Positions 1-11,793 are shown, counted from the stretch's first letter. The stretch is 64,000 nucleotides of DNA from Heliocidaris tuberculata (GCA_025618425.1 CM046836.1:10143004-10207003), one strand, 5' to 3'. Numbers and translations are program-made. Notes: generated by a model from the letters alone, not told the origin.

Positions 1-645
1 GCACAGCTACAGTACAGGGCCTGTTGGATGCCATCTGCAGCCTAACATTTCAGACTCATTGTTTGTTACACGTTATCGTTTACAGAGGTTTGTGACTGGA
101 AACTAGACGACGCCAGCGGCGAATTCATCTATCTGTAGAGCCTAATTAGTATTGCTTTCTCCATGCTAACCAGACATGGCTGGAAATGTCAAAGGCCAAG
201 ATGTGGGTTACAATATCAAAAGCAGATACCCCCATCTCCTCCTCCTCCTCCTTGTTTAATACATGGGCTGACCAGGTATACCATGTCATCCCCCAGGTAG
301 ATGGATCTTCTTCATCTTTCGTTTGAGGTAGCAATATAAGATTGAAACTATTGTCTACAGAAAACAGTACATGATATGTGTAGTGGTCCTGGAAAAAGGG
401 AAAGAAAACCTAAGCCCTGTCAGAAAAAAAAAAATTAAGCAAACAAAGAAAAGAAAAAAGATCATCTGATACATGTACCTAGGTCTAGATGGATGGGAGG
501 AATATCTTGATATCAGTGGTGAGACTATGAATCATATGTTAAGAGGCAGAAGGACATTAACTCTGAGTGAATGATAATTGATGTTGCCAGAAACATATTT
601 TTTTCACAGGCTGACATATTTTGTTGTTATCTTGTGTTGTGTTAA

Positions 646-1154
646 AGGGGATCGAAGTCCACCCTGAATACAGGTTGGTTTTAAAAGAAGCAGAAAAATT
701 AGAGAAACAGATCAGTGAAGATTTGAGCTAAATCAATCAAACACAAATTGGCAACTCCATGACATTTCTTGTGAGCTCCTCTCCCATTTGCCCTGTACCC
801 CAAAAATCATTTAATTTCCATTTTCTCTAAAGAGAATATTCAATCGTACATGCACCTTAGATATATTCATTGCTCATACATGTATGTTTTTACACAAAAC
901 CTGTATAAAACAAATCTATTCCTTCATCAGTAACTAAGAAAATGAATCTTTATGAAATTTTCTGTAATGAGCAAATGGGAGAGGACCTCGCAAGATACGT
1001 CACGGAGTTGCCACTTTGTGTTCGATTGATTACAACTTCAAAAATTCATGACTTTCTTATTTATTATTGGAATTTGGTCAAACTATTACGAAACTGTTTC
1101 TCTCATTTTTCTTCTTTTATTCAAATCAATTTAATGCCAGGGTCGACTTTCCCA
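646..1154. mobile_element. TTAA-flanked inverted-repeat element, family E, copy 1
   Basis: The element is flanked by TTAA at 642-645 and 1155-1158. Its left end contains GTCCACCCTG and its right end the near-complement GGGTCGACTTTCCC. The inner arms also pair: the left half has CAACTCCATGACATTTCTTG and the right half the complementary motif around CGTCACGGAGTTG, giving a foldback of about 500 bp. A second copy lies at 40146-40683. It has no coding capacity. The TTAA target suggests a non-autonomous piggyBac-type element. Confidence 0.75.
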
Positions 1155-1430
1155 TTAAATGATATGTGTCAATGCCCTTATGGCTGTAAGCAGACAGACA
1201 GACAACAGATGAGGCCATAAATATTGTCTTCCACAGGTTGATAGATTTTGTTTGTGCTAGAAAACAACGTTCATAGCATAGTACAAAATAAAAATACAGG
1301 ACTCACAATGTTAGAGCAGATACTCTGACCCCTCCCCTGTTTTTCAAAAGGTCTAACCAGGTATTCTATCTCAGCAGCCCTCAGGTAGATGGATGAGAGG
1401 AATATCTTTATAGCAGTGGTCAGACCTGTG

Positions 1431-1513
1431 TCTGTTGAGAGACAGAAGGGCACCAACTCTATGTAAAATGATATGAGTTACTTATGCCCTTCTGCCTCCA
1501 AGCACTGCAAGCA
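1431..1513. repeat. Short hairpin repeat (AGCCAGAAGGGC type)
   Basis: A decayed copy of the dispersed hairpin family: the left arm CTGTTGAGAGACAGAAGGGC pairs imperfectly with the right arm GCCCTTCTGCCTCC. The ATATGAGTTA string resembles the spacer of the copy at 57755-57839. Confidence 0.6.
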
Positions 1514-1844
1514 GTCAAAGTGAAGAGGCCAGAAATATTGTCTTTCATGGATTGATAGATTTTGTTTGTGCCATGGTTGAAAAGCAGCCTTTAAACTTTT
1601 TTGTTTGAACACTTGAAGAGAGTCTGCTTTCTTGTCTCTCTTGAGTAGTCTTTAAACTCTTTATACATATTTTACTGAAATAGATTGCAGGCATTTAGCT
1701 TTAAGTGTATAGATGTATGGTTTTATACAAGTGTATATGTACAAAATAAAGCTTCACTTTGTACCGGTACTTAAAATTACTATCAGCTTTATCTTCTTTT
1801 AATTATTTTTGTTTTTTGTTTGTTTGTTTTTGTTTGTTTTGCAG

Positions 1845-1955
1845 GTGATGCTAATAGGTGACTCAGGGGTCGGTAAAACATGTTTACTGGTTCGTTTTAA
1901 AGATGGCGCCTTCCTATCAGGGAGCTTTATCTCAACAGTGGGGATTGATTTTAGG
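1845..1955 (+). CDS. Rab26: Rab26/Rab37-like GTPase, P-loop exon (partial gene)
   Basis: A 111-base exon of 37 codons, phase 0 at both ends, opens at V-M-L-I after the acceptor TTTTGCAG and ends F-R before the donor GTAAG. It carries the G1 P-loop GDSGVGKT (window residues 5-12), which binds the GTP phosphates, the segment FKDGAFLSG, the switch I threonine (residue 31) and the RabF1-type motif VGIDFR. The FKDGAF string is characteristic of the Rab26/Rab37 subgroup. These proteins are prenylated vesicle GTPases of regulated secretion; RAB26 is also linked to secretory-granule and synaptic-vesicle traffic. The codon(s) before V and the start methionine lie on an upstream exon not found in positions 1-1844. 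Family assignment is firm; the choice of Rab26 over Rab37 is not. Confidence 0.95.
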
Positions 1956-2457
1956 GTAAGTGTTTCTGAGGTGTTTTAGCGACGTGTTCCTGTATCATTC
2001 AGATATCATTTGCGTCTGGGACCAACCTTTAACATCATTATCATCATCATTATCGCTAAGATGCGCATTTCCAGCTGTTCGATTATTATTAGCTCTAGTA
2101 TTGCCAATAAACCCCCTAAAATGACCTCTGAAATGATGACAAAATATCTGCTTGATTGCTTGCTTGCTCCACAGTACAAGTCGCACTGCCAGTGCTGATA
2201 CAAAGGTTCTATTCCTTGCCTACCAGCCTTGCTGTCCTTGTTAATCATGTCAAGGAGTTGATAATTCCTCAATCATGTCAAGCTGGGGAGAAGTACTCTC
2301 TCTAAAATACAATATGAATTTTCACTCTAATAAACACGTTTACAATTGATGGTGTAGTTATACTGTATACATGTAGCTTCGAAGAAATAGTGTATTGAAT
2401 CACACCTTTTGTAACTGTGTCTCAAAACCCTGTTTATCTGAAAAAAGCTCCGGACAC

Positions 2458-2763
2458 CATGGGTGCAAATCCAGGGGGGACAGGGGGACATGTCCCCCCC
2501 ACCTTTTTGAAGATAGGTGAATGTCCCCCCCCCCCACCTTTATGAATAAACTTTTTTTTTTTGCTTGTCAGATAATTTTGGAGGTGAATGTCCCCCCCCC
2601 CCCCCCCCACCTTTTTGAATAACTTTTTTTTTTTTTTTTTTGCTTGTCAGAGAATTTTGGAGGCAAATGTCCCCCCACCTTTCTGAATAACCCTTTTTTT
2701 TTTTTTTTTTTTTGCTTGTCAGAGAATTTTGGAAGCGAATTTCAAAATGGATTTGCGCCACTG
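2458..2763. mobile_element. hAT-type miniature element with G-rich internal repeats
   Basis: Perfect 8-bp direct repeats CCGGACAC at 2450-2457 and 2764-2771 flank the element. The terminal inverted repeats are CATGGGTGCAAATCCA at the left and, as reverse complement of the right end, CAGTGGCGCAAATCCA. An 8-bp target duplication with a CAGTGG-type end is the hAT superfamily signature. The inside holds three near-tandem units of about 80 bp, each with a C run, a T run and GCTTGTCAGA. There is no transposase. A shorter inverted relative lies at 28203-28374. Confidence 0.85.
2592..2608. repeat. 17-base C run
   Basis: Uninterrupted C homopolymer inside the hAT-type miniature element. Confidence 0.9.
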
Positions 2764-2779
2764 CCGGACACAACCTTTT

Positions 2780-3270
2780 TTAATAATAATAATAATAATT
2801 CATATGATTTATATGGCACCCAATCCACTCAGTGGAGTGCCCTAAGGCTAGGCGCATGTATTATAGGATGAAGAAAGGAAGATAATTATAACAAATTCAA
2901 GAAATGAATAAAGGAATGGAAAAACAATATTAACAAAGGGAAGCATTAAACAGGTAAGTTTTTAGATTGCTCTTAAATGAATCTGAGGAATCGCTATTTC
3001 TAATTACTATTGGTATGTTGTTCCACAGAGTAGGACCAGCATGGGCAAAACCCCGTTCCCCCCATAGTTTTGCAGATTTTGGGACGACGAGAGAACCGGA
3101 GTTGGAAGAGCGTAAAGATCTGACAGGAATGTAATTGTGAACCAAGTTAACATTATACTGGGGAGCAGAACCTTTGACACAGTGGTAAACAAGAAGTAAA
3201 ATTTTAAAAACAATGCGAACTAAACGTGTAGGGAAATGTTCCTTCTGGTCTGGAAAAGAGGGCTGTAAAG
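2780..3270 (-). mobile_element. CR1/L2-like non-LTR retrotransposon, 3' fragment
   Basis: On the minus strand, from about 3264 to 2949, an open frame reads through the motifs F-K-I-L-L-L-V-Y-H-C, A-P-Q-Y, L-R-S-S-N-S-G-S-L-V-V-P-K, G-E-R-G-F-A-H-A-G-P-T-L-W-N and S-F-K-S-N-L-K-T-Y-L-F, ending N-A-S-L-C and a stop. This is the typical C-terminal tail of CR1/L2-group reverse transcriptases, just after the polymerase core. After the stop come a short 3' UTR and a TTA-triplet microsatellite at 2783-2800, the usual 3' end of such elements. The 5' part, including the polymerase and endonuclease, is missing, as expected of 5' truncation on insertion. No frameshift is seen in the remaining piece. Confidence 0.85.
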
Positions 3271-3869
3271 CATAAACACAGCCATAGTTTAATCACCCAG
3301 GTTTAAATTACAATGTGAACCTCTTCATTCAAGGTACACATCAACATAAACCATGATTTTAGCATGTGTGCAGTGAATACCTGATTGATTGCCTAAACAA
3401 TTGGGTACTGTAAATAGTGTTTGTGCTGTGACCTTCAGCCAGGGAGCTAAAGCACAAATTGTATTTATCTCCATTTCCTAATGGGTTTATATCTCTCTAT
3501 AATAGTGTGTCCATACAAGGCTTTATACCTGATTCGTAAGTCTGTGTGGACAGCACAATCTCCTTGCTCGTCTGTTCAGCAAGGAAGAAATTTTTGTCCA
3601 TACAATATTATTTTTTATCTCCTAATCAAAGTAAGTGTACTAAATGAAAGAGGGTATGAAAAGAAGATTAAATGTATCTTAAGTGTACCCATACTTTCTT
3701 TCAATGACAGGAAACATTTCTATTCAAATTCTTTTTTTTATAACAATGTAGGATTAAGTACATGTGCCCCCTTTAGAGTTCAAAATGAAAAATACTTTTC
3801 TCTTTAATAACAAAAACTGCACTTTGTTATTGGATGATGATGATTTATTTCAACTGACTGCTACAAGTA

Positions 3870-4036
3870 CATGTTTGTATGAATGGAACCGGTGGACCGA
3901 TGGCTTTAAATCCTTCCCTAGGGACTTGGTAATGAGGATTAATACCTTACCAAAGGGCACTATGGCATCAACTGGTTTTTAACCCTTGACCTCCCGTATT
4001 TATGACCACTGCTCTACCACTGAGCTATCACACCTC
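3870..4036 (-). mobile_element. tRNA-derived SINE, minus strand
   Basis: The reverse complement reads TGATAGCTCAGTGGTAGAGC (A-box region of a tRNA, 4011-4030), then a decayed B box in GGTCAAGGGTTAAAAACC, then the body phrase TTTGGTAAGGTATTAATC. That phrase is shared with the SINEs at 19077 and 47905. No intact cloverleaf is present. RNA polymerase III promoter boxes followed by a non-tRNA body define this as a SINE. Confidence 0.7.
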
Positions 4037-4131
4037 CTACATTTTGTCATACATTTGATGATTTAGAGGTCCAATTCTTGTACATACAACTACATGTACA
4101 TGTATGCATGTAGTCCAAATATGTAATGCTA

Positions 4132-4467
4132 TAGGCCCGTAATCTTGAAAGTGGCCTAAGGTAAGCCTGGCTTAACTTGGTCCACTGATTTATGGAAGGC
4201 TGTTGGTCAATTCTTAAGTCCTATGTAAATTACTATATTTATGTCACAGAATAAAGAAACAAACTCATCTTTCGACGTGAAATGATCATCAGAAATCAAT
4301 GCCATTGAGACAAGTTTTTGTATTTACATTTAGTTATAGAACTACGATGATTTGAGGATGAAAAGAAGGTGATATTTAGCACTCCATAATTTGGTGACTA
4401 AATTGATGCACTTAGGCATGGTTGAAGTCTGACTTAAAGTTAGGCGGCTTTCGAGAATACGGGCCTA
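4132..4467. mobile_element. Terminal-inverted-repeat miniature element
   Basis: The left end ATAGGCCCGTAATCTTGAAA pairs with the right end TTTCGAGAATACGGGCCTAT. It is about 336 bp long and non-coding. The ends resemble the other elements here whose termini contain GTATTCTGA (24706-25182, 39260-39514, 47062-47846). Confidence 0.75.
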
Positions 4468-4730
4468 TAGCTTCTCAATTTTGGTGATGAGAGTAAGGCT
4501 CATTGAAGCTGGAAAATACAAATAGAATGTGATATTGACACACCCTCTAGGTATCTCTGACTGGGTGTAATCACATGTGTGTCTGTATCTGGGAAACAGT
4601 ACAGGTGTCTGATACTTGGCTGCTAATCGTTATCATGTAGACTATTTCTGTGAGGGAAACTATTCTAGTCATTGGGTGAATTCATGCAGTACTAATTAGA
4701 ATTGCAGCATGTATGCACCAGTGACATAAA

Positions 4731-5198
4731 GTAGGTTCACACGAAGGGAGCTAAACTTTAAGTTTCGCTTGTAGTTTTAAAAATTTAAGTTCACTTGTAG
4801 TTTCCGACCCTATGAACGGACTCGTAGTTTCAAAACTTTAGTTTAGGAGAACCACAAGCGAGCTCATGGTTAACGCCGAAACCACGAGCAGCGGTGGGGC
4901 CCTCCATCACAGTTTCGGACCATGTGGACAGAATAAACTTGAAGTTTTGCAAGCCTGTGGTTAACGATGACCTCTCTGTTCATGTTAAACGTCCAGGTCA
5001 TGCCTTTTGTGCGAATTATGAACACAGGATCTGTATGTGTGCGGTATCTACTTCCGGTGTTAACAACGACATTCGCTTGGCTTGTAGTTTCAGAACAATG
5101 AGCATGGTTGTTTCGGGCCCATGTGAACCCTCGTGGTTAGTGAGTCGTTGTTTCATTAACTTAAAGTTTCGAAACCGCAAGTCCCATATGAACGTAGC
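4731..5198. mobile_element. Terminal-inverted-repeat miniature element
   Basis: The left end TAGGTTCACACG and the complement of the right end TACGTTCATATG match imperfectly, and the adjacent AAACTTTAAGTT motif occurs in both orientations. Short palindromic phrases with CTTGTAGTTTC recur inside. The open frame across it has no recognisable domain. Confidence 0.55.
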
Positions 5199-5529
5199 TA
5201 TTGATGTACACTAATTCCATATTTGGACATGGACTGTGCACAAGAAACAGGAATTCTTAATCCTAATAATGAAAGCATCCCTTGCATTTCCCCTATATCT
5301 CCTCTATATGAGAAAATGTCATTTTCAAATAGCATGTGTTTTCAGTGCCTTAACACTCCAATAATCTGATGCTGTGGCATAAGGCCAAGTAAAATTGATT
5401 CCCAGTTTCTCGTCCAGATTTTTCGAAAATGAGGAGGAGGGGGCATCATGTTATTTGATATTTGATATTTTTCCAAGATGGCTACATCACATACAAATGC
5501 TATTAGGCATGGCTTCCAGTTATCATCAC

Positions 5530-6650
5530 CTCACCAAGGAAGTCAGAGGGGGATATAGTAACGCTGCTGTCCGACCGTCCTTCCGTCATTCCGTCCATCC
5601 TTCGGTCCATAACAAATCTGGTTTCCGTTCAATAACTTTGGTAATACAATTATAGTTTAAGCTTCTACCAACCTTAAATTTTGTAAGCCTTTATACATGT
5701 AAGCCTAAAACTTTAGTAATGTTTGACCGATTTTAATGAAATTTAATATGAAGGTACATAGTATCAAAACAAAAGCCTAAGTTTGATTTCAGAGTATGTA
5801 GGTTAAAGGTTAAAGGTCATAGCTCATTAAATATGCAAAAATAGCTGTTTGATAACTTGAATAATGTTTGATGGATTGTAATGAAATTTGATATGAAGGT
5901 ACAATGTATTGATTTCGGAGTATGAAGGTTAAAGTGCAAAGGTCATAGCTCAATAAATATGCAAAAATAGCTTATTATATATCTGAAAATGTTTGTTTCC
6001 GTTCAATATCTTTAGTGATGTTAGACAGATTGTAATGAAATTTGGTAAGAAGCTACATAGTATGAAGATATAGCCGAAGTTTGATTTTTGAGTACGTCAT
6101 AGCTCATTAAATATGTGAAAATAGCTACATGTAATTATCTATGCGAAAATTTGGTTTCCGGTCGATACCTTTAATAATGTTTGACAGATTTTAATGAAAT
6201 TTGGTATGAAGGTACATATTGTGAAAATAGAGCCTAAGTTTGATTTCGGAGTATGTAGGTCAAAGGTCAAAGGCCATAGCTCTTTAAATATGCAAAAATA
6301 GCTGATTATGTATATCTGAAAATGTTGTTTCCATAATTCAATAACTTTAGTAATGTTAGACAGATTTAAGGAAATTTGGTAAGTAGGTACATAGTATGAA
6401 GATATAGCCTAAGTTTGATCTTTGAGTATGTAGGTCAAAGGTCAAAGTTCACAGTTCATTAAATATGCAAAAATAGCTAATAATATATGCAAAAATGTGG
6501 TTTCCATTCAATAACGTAAGTAATGTTTTTGATTATTTAGTCAAACTTACTTGCCTAGTAATATAATAGTAATATAAAAGTATAGTCTAATGGAGGTAAC
6601 TTGTTCTGACGTATATAGGCCTTTTGTACCCGGCGAGGGGATGCTACGCT
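5530..6650. repeat. Tandem-repeat element, ~150-175-bp units with AGGTCA repeats
   Basis: It begins with a pyrimidine-rich GTCCGACCGTCC segment and continues with at least five units containing AATGTTTGACNGATTTTAAT and GTATGTAGGTCAAAGGTCAA (near 5717, 5867, 6016, 6175, 6352). Several units end CATAGCTCATTAAATATGC. The design matches the element at 20000-20890. Confidence 0.75.
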
Positions 6651-7246
6651 TTGCGTTTCCCTTGTATTTATATTCTTCTGGGGTCCCTTTAAACCCCCAA
6701 AAGGCATCAAGTTTTAATATTAGGGGTCTGCAGCAAAATGTTGGCAGTTAAAAAAAATATGTATTTAAAAAAAAAAAATTTTAATACAAAAATATCCAAT
6801 AACAAAAAAAAAAAGGAGGCGGGCACAAAAAAGAATGTGGGCAGGGACGAGAAACTAGGAATAATTTTTATTTGGCCTATAAAGCACTTTTTATGCAAAG
6901 TTGCTGTCAAAGCAAGTGGAAGGATTGTCCAACATTGCTATGCATCCTCAGTTGCTGCAGAAGGAAAGACAATCTGAAATTTACTCCAGCAAAATTTGCT
7001 ATTTGTGTGCTCTATATTTTGTCAAAGGTAGGGTTAGGGCTTGAGGTGGGATGGTGTTATAGTTCTTGGACCATTATTGAGGTTTGGAAATTGACTAGTA
7101 ATAGAAATTGACTGCAGACTGCGGAGCAATTGTGCCTGAAGCATACACTGGGGAGCTACAGTGTAAATGAGGGATATATGATTAAAGATGTAAAGCATTG
7201 GGGGATCTATGAGGAAATGTCAGGATCATAATCTGAGGGTTATTAA

Positions 7247-7263
7247 CCCCCCCCCCCCCCCCC
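7247..7263. repeat. 17-base C run
   Basis: C homopolymer directly after ATTAA. Confidence 0.9.
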
Positions 7264-7907
7264 TCATCATTATACCCTACTATACAGTGAAAAAATAAAC
7301 AGGAGCAGAGAGTGATTTAGCTCTGGAAAGCTCCAGAAGTGCTCTGGTAAAAAAAAAATACATGACATTCACTTTCCGATAAAATCTAGCTTTTAGCTAC
7401 TCAAAAAAAAAAAAAAAATCTGTTTAAAAAAAGTACATTAGAAATGGATTCATGCAAGAAGAAAGTACAGGTAGGCATGAATTTCCCACAAGTTCCATTA
7501 GCATACTAATACACGTACGTGTTGTTATAGAGTACATGTACATGTACTTTAGGCTCTTCATAGTTAAGAACATAATATCTTACACATCTTATCCATTTCA
7601 CCATGTCATTACCATGGTTACATTTTGAAAACAAAAGCACTATCAATAGCTATTTTCACACCTTCTTTATTACGATAAGCACCAGAAGTTTATGAGTACT
7701 TTTTGAGAACTGGAGTTTAAAGTCAATCCTAAAAACTATTTGTCATACATTTACTCCTTGAGACCCAACAAAAGTTCAGGATATTCGCTGCAATACTGTG
7801 CATGCTCATCTTAACTTCTTTTAAAGTACGCTGTCAATAGGCATTTTCACACCATCCCAGTTATGAAAAGCACCAGAAGTTCATGGGTACTTTTACAGAA
7901 ATGAAAT

Positions 7908-7967
7908 GAAACGAAACGAAACGAAACGAAACGAAACGAAACGAAACGAAACGAAACGAAACGAAAC
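7908..7967. repeat. (GAAAC)12 microsatellite
   Basis: Twelve perfect tandem copies of GAAAC lie just before the TTAA element at 7983. Confidence 0.95.
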
Positions 7968-7982
7968 TTGAGTTTGATTTAA

Positions 7983-8443
7983 AGGGCCCCTGCCATCAGC
8001 GGAAGTTACATTCCACTATTCTACAATACAATAGACAGTGATCCCCCAGCTCAGCACACACTCATGATAGAATTGCATGCTTTCATACAATATCTCCTAT
8101 TGCCTTTGTTATCCTGCTGATGTTACAGCATGTCTGACATAGCAACTCCAATGTTGTTGTTGTATGTTGTATTGTAACAGGTGTCAGCTTTGACAAAGTT
8201 AAATACCACTTTCACTTGCAAAATTGCTATTAGCTCACTGATGATTAACAGATGATGTCACAGGGGGCGAATGGTCTGGAGGATTTTTTTTAAGTGGATG
8301 GGGATAAGCAGGTTGTAGAAAATTATTTTTGAAAATATTCAAAAATCTGTGAAACATATTTAGAAGTTTAAATATCAAAATATGAGATATATGTAGGACT
8401 GCACACCAACAGGTATCCACTTGCATTTTGATGGCAGGGGCCC
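7983..8443. mobile_element. TTAA-flanked miniature element with GGGCCCCTGCCATCA ends
   Basis: The left end GGGCCCCTGCCATCA is matched by the right end TGATGGCAGGGGCCC. TTAA (within TTTAAA) precedes the left end and TTAA follows the right end at 8444-8447. It is about 460 bp, non-coding, with one AT-rich interior. Confidence 0.7.
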
Positions 8444-8799
8444 TTAAATCCTCACAAATATTATTTGTACATTGACTCCCACCTGACTCAATAGAAGTTT
8501 AAGTTTTTCCCCAAAATACTTTTATATATATTGAAGTTCACTTTTCCGACAAGAAACAGTAGAGCAGCTGTTTGAGTTGGTGTACATGTTCATGTAGCTT
8601 GTTTTCATATCGTTAATGCCACAACTGATGTATTATCACAAACCTGCAGATAGTAAATGATGCTTTTGAGAAAAGGGGGTGATGGGTTTATGATATAGAT
8701 AGAATCTGTTCAAACAGCGAAAAGTGGTATCAGTTCACACTGCCAAACAAATTATTTAGGATTCATCCCTCTGTGTCTGTTCACACTGTTGAAATATGT

Positions 8800-9029
8800 G
8801 ACCCTCCACCACAAAACGACATTGAGAGGTTCAAAATCATTGTTTTTTATCAAAATTGGCAAAATTTTCATCTTTTCAACAAATTTTGTAACCATATATA
8901 TTATTTTCAAAGACATTACACCTTATTAGAATCATGTAGCAATAAAAGAAAAATATTATTGTTGCCAATTTGAAGAACAGAATGTGATCAATTTAGCCCT
9001 TAAATAATTCCTGTCCTGAAAGGGTTGAG
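8800..9029 (-). mobile_element. TTAA element family C, internally deleted copy
   Basis: The right side reads ATTCCTGTCCTGAAAGGGTT, the reverse complement of the family C left end seen at 23283. The middle of the family is missing: ACCACAAAACGAC jumps directly to ATTGAGAGGTTC. Confidence 0.7.
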
Positions 9030-10027
9030 GGGGGGCAGTGTCAATTTGCCAATTATCGCAACATGCATATACCTGTACATCTACATGTACATGTGACATA
9101 GTACCTGTATCAGCAACTTCGCACATACATGTACATGTATAATGAATAGGAAGCATATGCCTCAGTACAGTAATAATTTGACAATTTTGAGATCACATGC
9201 AATTCTGGATCCAACCCATGAAAGTCATTCAGCCAAAAATAGGGATGTAATGGGCTGTTTACTATGAAGATGATGTCATGTTTTGAAAGCCATGGAGCGA
9301 AAATGAGATTAATTTTTTTTCAAAGGGCCCGACATCAAGAATGTTCTGCTCCCTGGTGGTTAATTATCATGTTGCCATGGGAATAGAGGTACACTCTCTT
9401 TGTATTTTGTAATTAAAACTCTGGTTGACCAAACTATATTGCACAGAGATATTGTATGATCATGGAAAAAATGCATGGCCCCTGTTTGTTCATTCATTAT
9501 AGTGATTATATTGCAGTGTCATCTTTAAAAAATAGTATTTAGACTGTAGGATTTGCTTTTCATAAGCACAGAAAATAGTACAAGCTGCTGCACTGCACAT
9601 TAGCTGCTACAGAAAACATCATAGGCCTAGACTGTATGGTCATGTACTTCATTGTTCAGCTCGTGAGGACTGGAAAACTCAAAAAAAGTGTGAAGGTTAC
9701 CCCCGTGGAAATCTCACTTTTTCTTTCAAATATCCCAGTGCTCCCATTGACAAAAAAATAATTTTGACACGACTTTCCATTCCTTCCTTCTTCTTTTTAT
9801 CTTCTCCAAGAAAGAACCAGCGTCATACTACACTGCTGCACATGCATATTTGATATAGAGTAAGCACATGCTCTAAGCATTTAATCAATATTTTAAGTTG
9901 ATTGCTGTGCTGAGTGCATTGCGTATCGTCTGCTGAGAGGAAGAAGGCCATTACTCCAAAAGTGCTGTTATGTACATGTATGTAGTTTATACTATTCTGA
10001 TTTTCAGTGGGCAGTGTGTATGTGTAT

Positions 10028-10081
10028 GTATGCATTATGTTTGTTGAGAGCCAGAAGGGCATTAAATCACCTTTTTTTTAA
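10028..10081. repeat. Left half of an interrupted hairpin repeat
   Basis: TGTTTGTTGAGAGCCAGAAG and GGGCATTAA form the left arm. The matching right arm, TTAATGCCCTTCTGGCTCTC, is 3.5 kb away at 13539-13580. The TTAA at 10078-10081 is the target used by the family C element that follows. Confidence 0.8.
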
Positions 10082-10305
10082 CCCTTTCAGGACAGGAATT
10101 AGTTAAGGGCTAAATTGATCTCATTTTGTTCTTCAAATTGGCAACAATAATATTTTTCTTTTAGTGCTATTTATTTCTAATAAGATATAATGTCTTTGAA
10201 AATGATATACATGCTTAGGAACTTTGATGAAAAATTGACAAAATTGCTAATTTTGATTTTTGAAAATGATTTTAAACTCTCTATATGTTGCCAATTTAAG
10301 GATTT
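10082..10305 (+). mobile_element. TTAA element family C, left part (interrupted)
   Basis: It starts CCCTTTCAGGACAGGAATTA directly after TTAA and follows the family to the phrase GCCAATTTAAGGATTTT. It is then broken by the 3-kb element 10310-13354. The right part resumes at 13359. The two parts together total 408 bp, the same as uninterrupted copies (408-411 bp). Confidence 0.85.
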
Positions 10306-10582
10306 TTAAAGTGATTTGGTAACTTTGAAGAGGCTTGATACAATCTGAGCTGCCTGGCCTTACATGCTATCAGTGAATGTAATATGGTGTAAAAATGAAG
10401 CCCAGGAAAAAAAAAAAGGCACTTCAAAATCATCATGTGCTTCACAAAAGTAAACATATGCAAGTGACCGGAAATGCCAGACTTATTTTCCCCCATAGAC
10501 TCATTGTTAGACTAAAGCGTATGGCCATACGCTTTCATAAATGGGAGTATTCAGTCATAGATATCTTAATGATAGCATTATA

Positions 10583-11793
10583 CAGTGCGTCCCAATAAAA
10601 AGGAAACCGGAGTTGTCAGCTATTTTCCCAGTAAAATAGAACAATTCATGTCATATAATATATATCATCATAAAGTTTAGCTCTTCCTCTTTCTTTTGAC
10701 ACCTAATATGACACTTAAAGTTTATGCATTGATGAGCAAGGAGAGTTTAAAATTTGAATGTCAAAATCAAGTTGCACAGAATAAGTGGTCAAGATTGGAA
10801 AGGATGCAGCAACGTTGGTTAACAAAGGGAGGGCTCATTAGCAATTCTTTGGTGTTCTTTTTTATGTTTCTTTCACAAAATTTCTCAATGAGAATGAATA
10901 CGGTTTTAAGCACAAGCTTTTCACTTGCTTGCCTGACCATGCAGCTAACAACACAGCAAAGAGTTTTCCTAGTAACCGAATGGAACCGCACTGGAAGCCT
11001 TCAGGAAGTTGCCCAAGCTTTCCGTCGTCGGTTTCCTGATCGGAATGTTCCGTCAAAGTCAACGATCTGGAAGAACTTTCGAAAATACCAGAATGAAGGT
11101 ACAAGTTTGAATCTCAACAAAGGCCGATCTGGGAGGTCAAGGTCAGTCCGAAGAGAGGACAAGATTGCCGCAGTTCAGCAGGAAGTAGCTGCAAATCCCC
11201 ATGTCTCGACGAGAAGAAACGGACTTGGCATGTCAAGGTCTTCCTACCACAGGATCATCCGACTGGACGTGCAATGGTATCCTTACAGGATACGCATTCG
11301 GCACCAACTACTAGAAGCAGACATGCCCAGATGACTCCGATATTCCCAGTGGTTGCTGGATCGTGGCCCAAGGTTTGTTGAAAACCTCATCATTGGAGAT
11401 GAAGCGTCCTTCTTCATGAACGGCAAGGTCAATAACCACAACGTCCGGCAGTATGCTCCAATCCACAACCCACCACCGTTCCACTACGATGTCAACATCA
11501 GTCGCGAGAAGGTTTCCGTCTGGGTAGGACTCTGTGTGGTAATGGATCGTTGATCGGACCCTTCTTCTTCAACGGAAATCTCGATGGAGAACGCTACCTA
11601 CATCTTATCAACAAAGACATCGTTCCAGAACTTGATCAACACTTCGTTCGCCAGCCTGATGGGAGCTTCAAAAGAGTCTGGTGGGTACAAGATGGAGCAC
11701 CGCCTCATCGAAGATTAGTCGTCAGGGAGAGACTGCAGGAACTCTTCAACAACAGAGTCATCGCGTTGGATCATGATGTCAAATGGCCTCCCA
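10583..11793 (+). pseudogene. Mariner/Tc1-superfamily transposase, decayed and truncated
   Basis: A TA at 10581-10582 precedes a likely 5' terminal repeat starting CAGTGCGTCCCAATAAAAAG. The transposase homology begins at the methionine at 10939 (M-Q-L-T-T-Q-Q-R). An N-terminal helix-turn-helix DNA-binding region follows (roughly 10939-11300, with V-P-S-K-S-T-I-W), then a DDE-type catalytic region with E-R-Y-L-H-L-I and W-W-V-Q-D-G-A-P-P-H-R (about 11677-11712; the aspartate is a probable metal ligand). The copy is dead: an in-frame TGA at 11332-11334, a one-base deletion near 11550 that shifts the frame, and loss of everything after W-P-P near 11793, where G-rich sequence begins. The third catalytic acidic residue and the right terminal repeat are missing. 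Confidence 0.88.

Larger units (their letters stand above)
1..1844. other. Non-coding DNA upstream of the first visible exon
   Basis: No exon that could encode the Rab N-terminus is recognised here, so this is probably intron. It contains one 509-bp TTAA element (646-1154) and one hairpin repeat (1431-1513). Three loosely similar segments (about 240-310, 480-570 and 1320-1450) share phrases such as GGTAGATGGATG and AGGAATATCTT, so this block was partly built by duplication. Confidence 0.5.

Noticed and set aside
1..1844. Possible first coding exon of the Rab gene
   Set aside because: No segment ends in a lysine codon before a GT donor with Rab-like residues ahead of it; the exon is probably upstream of the window.
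4894..5214. 106-codon open frame
   Set aside because: Lies inside a miniature element with inverted ends and consists of translated short palindromic repeats.
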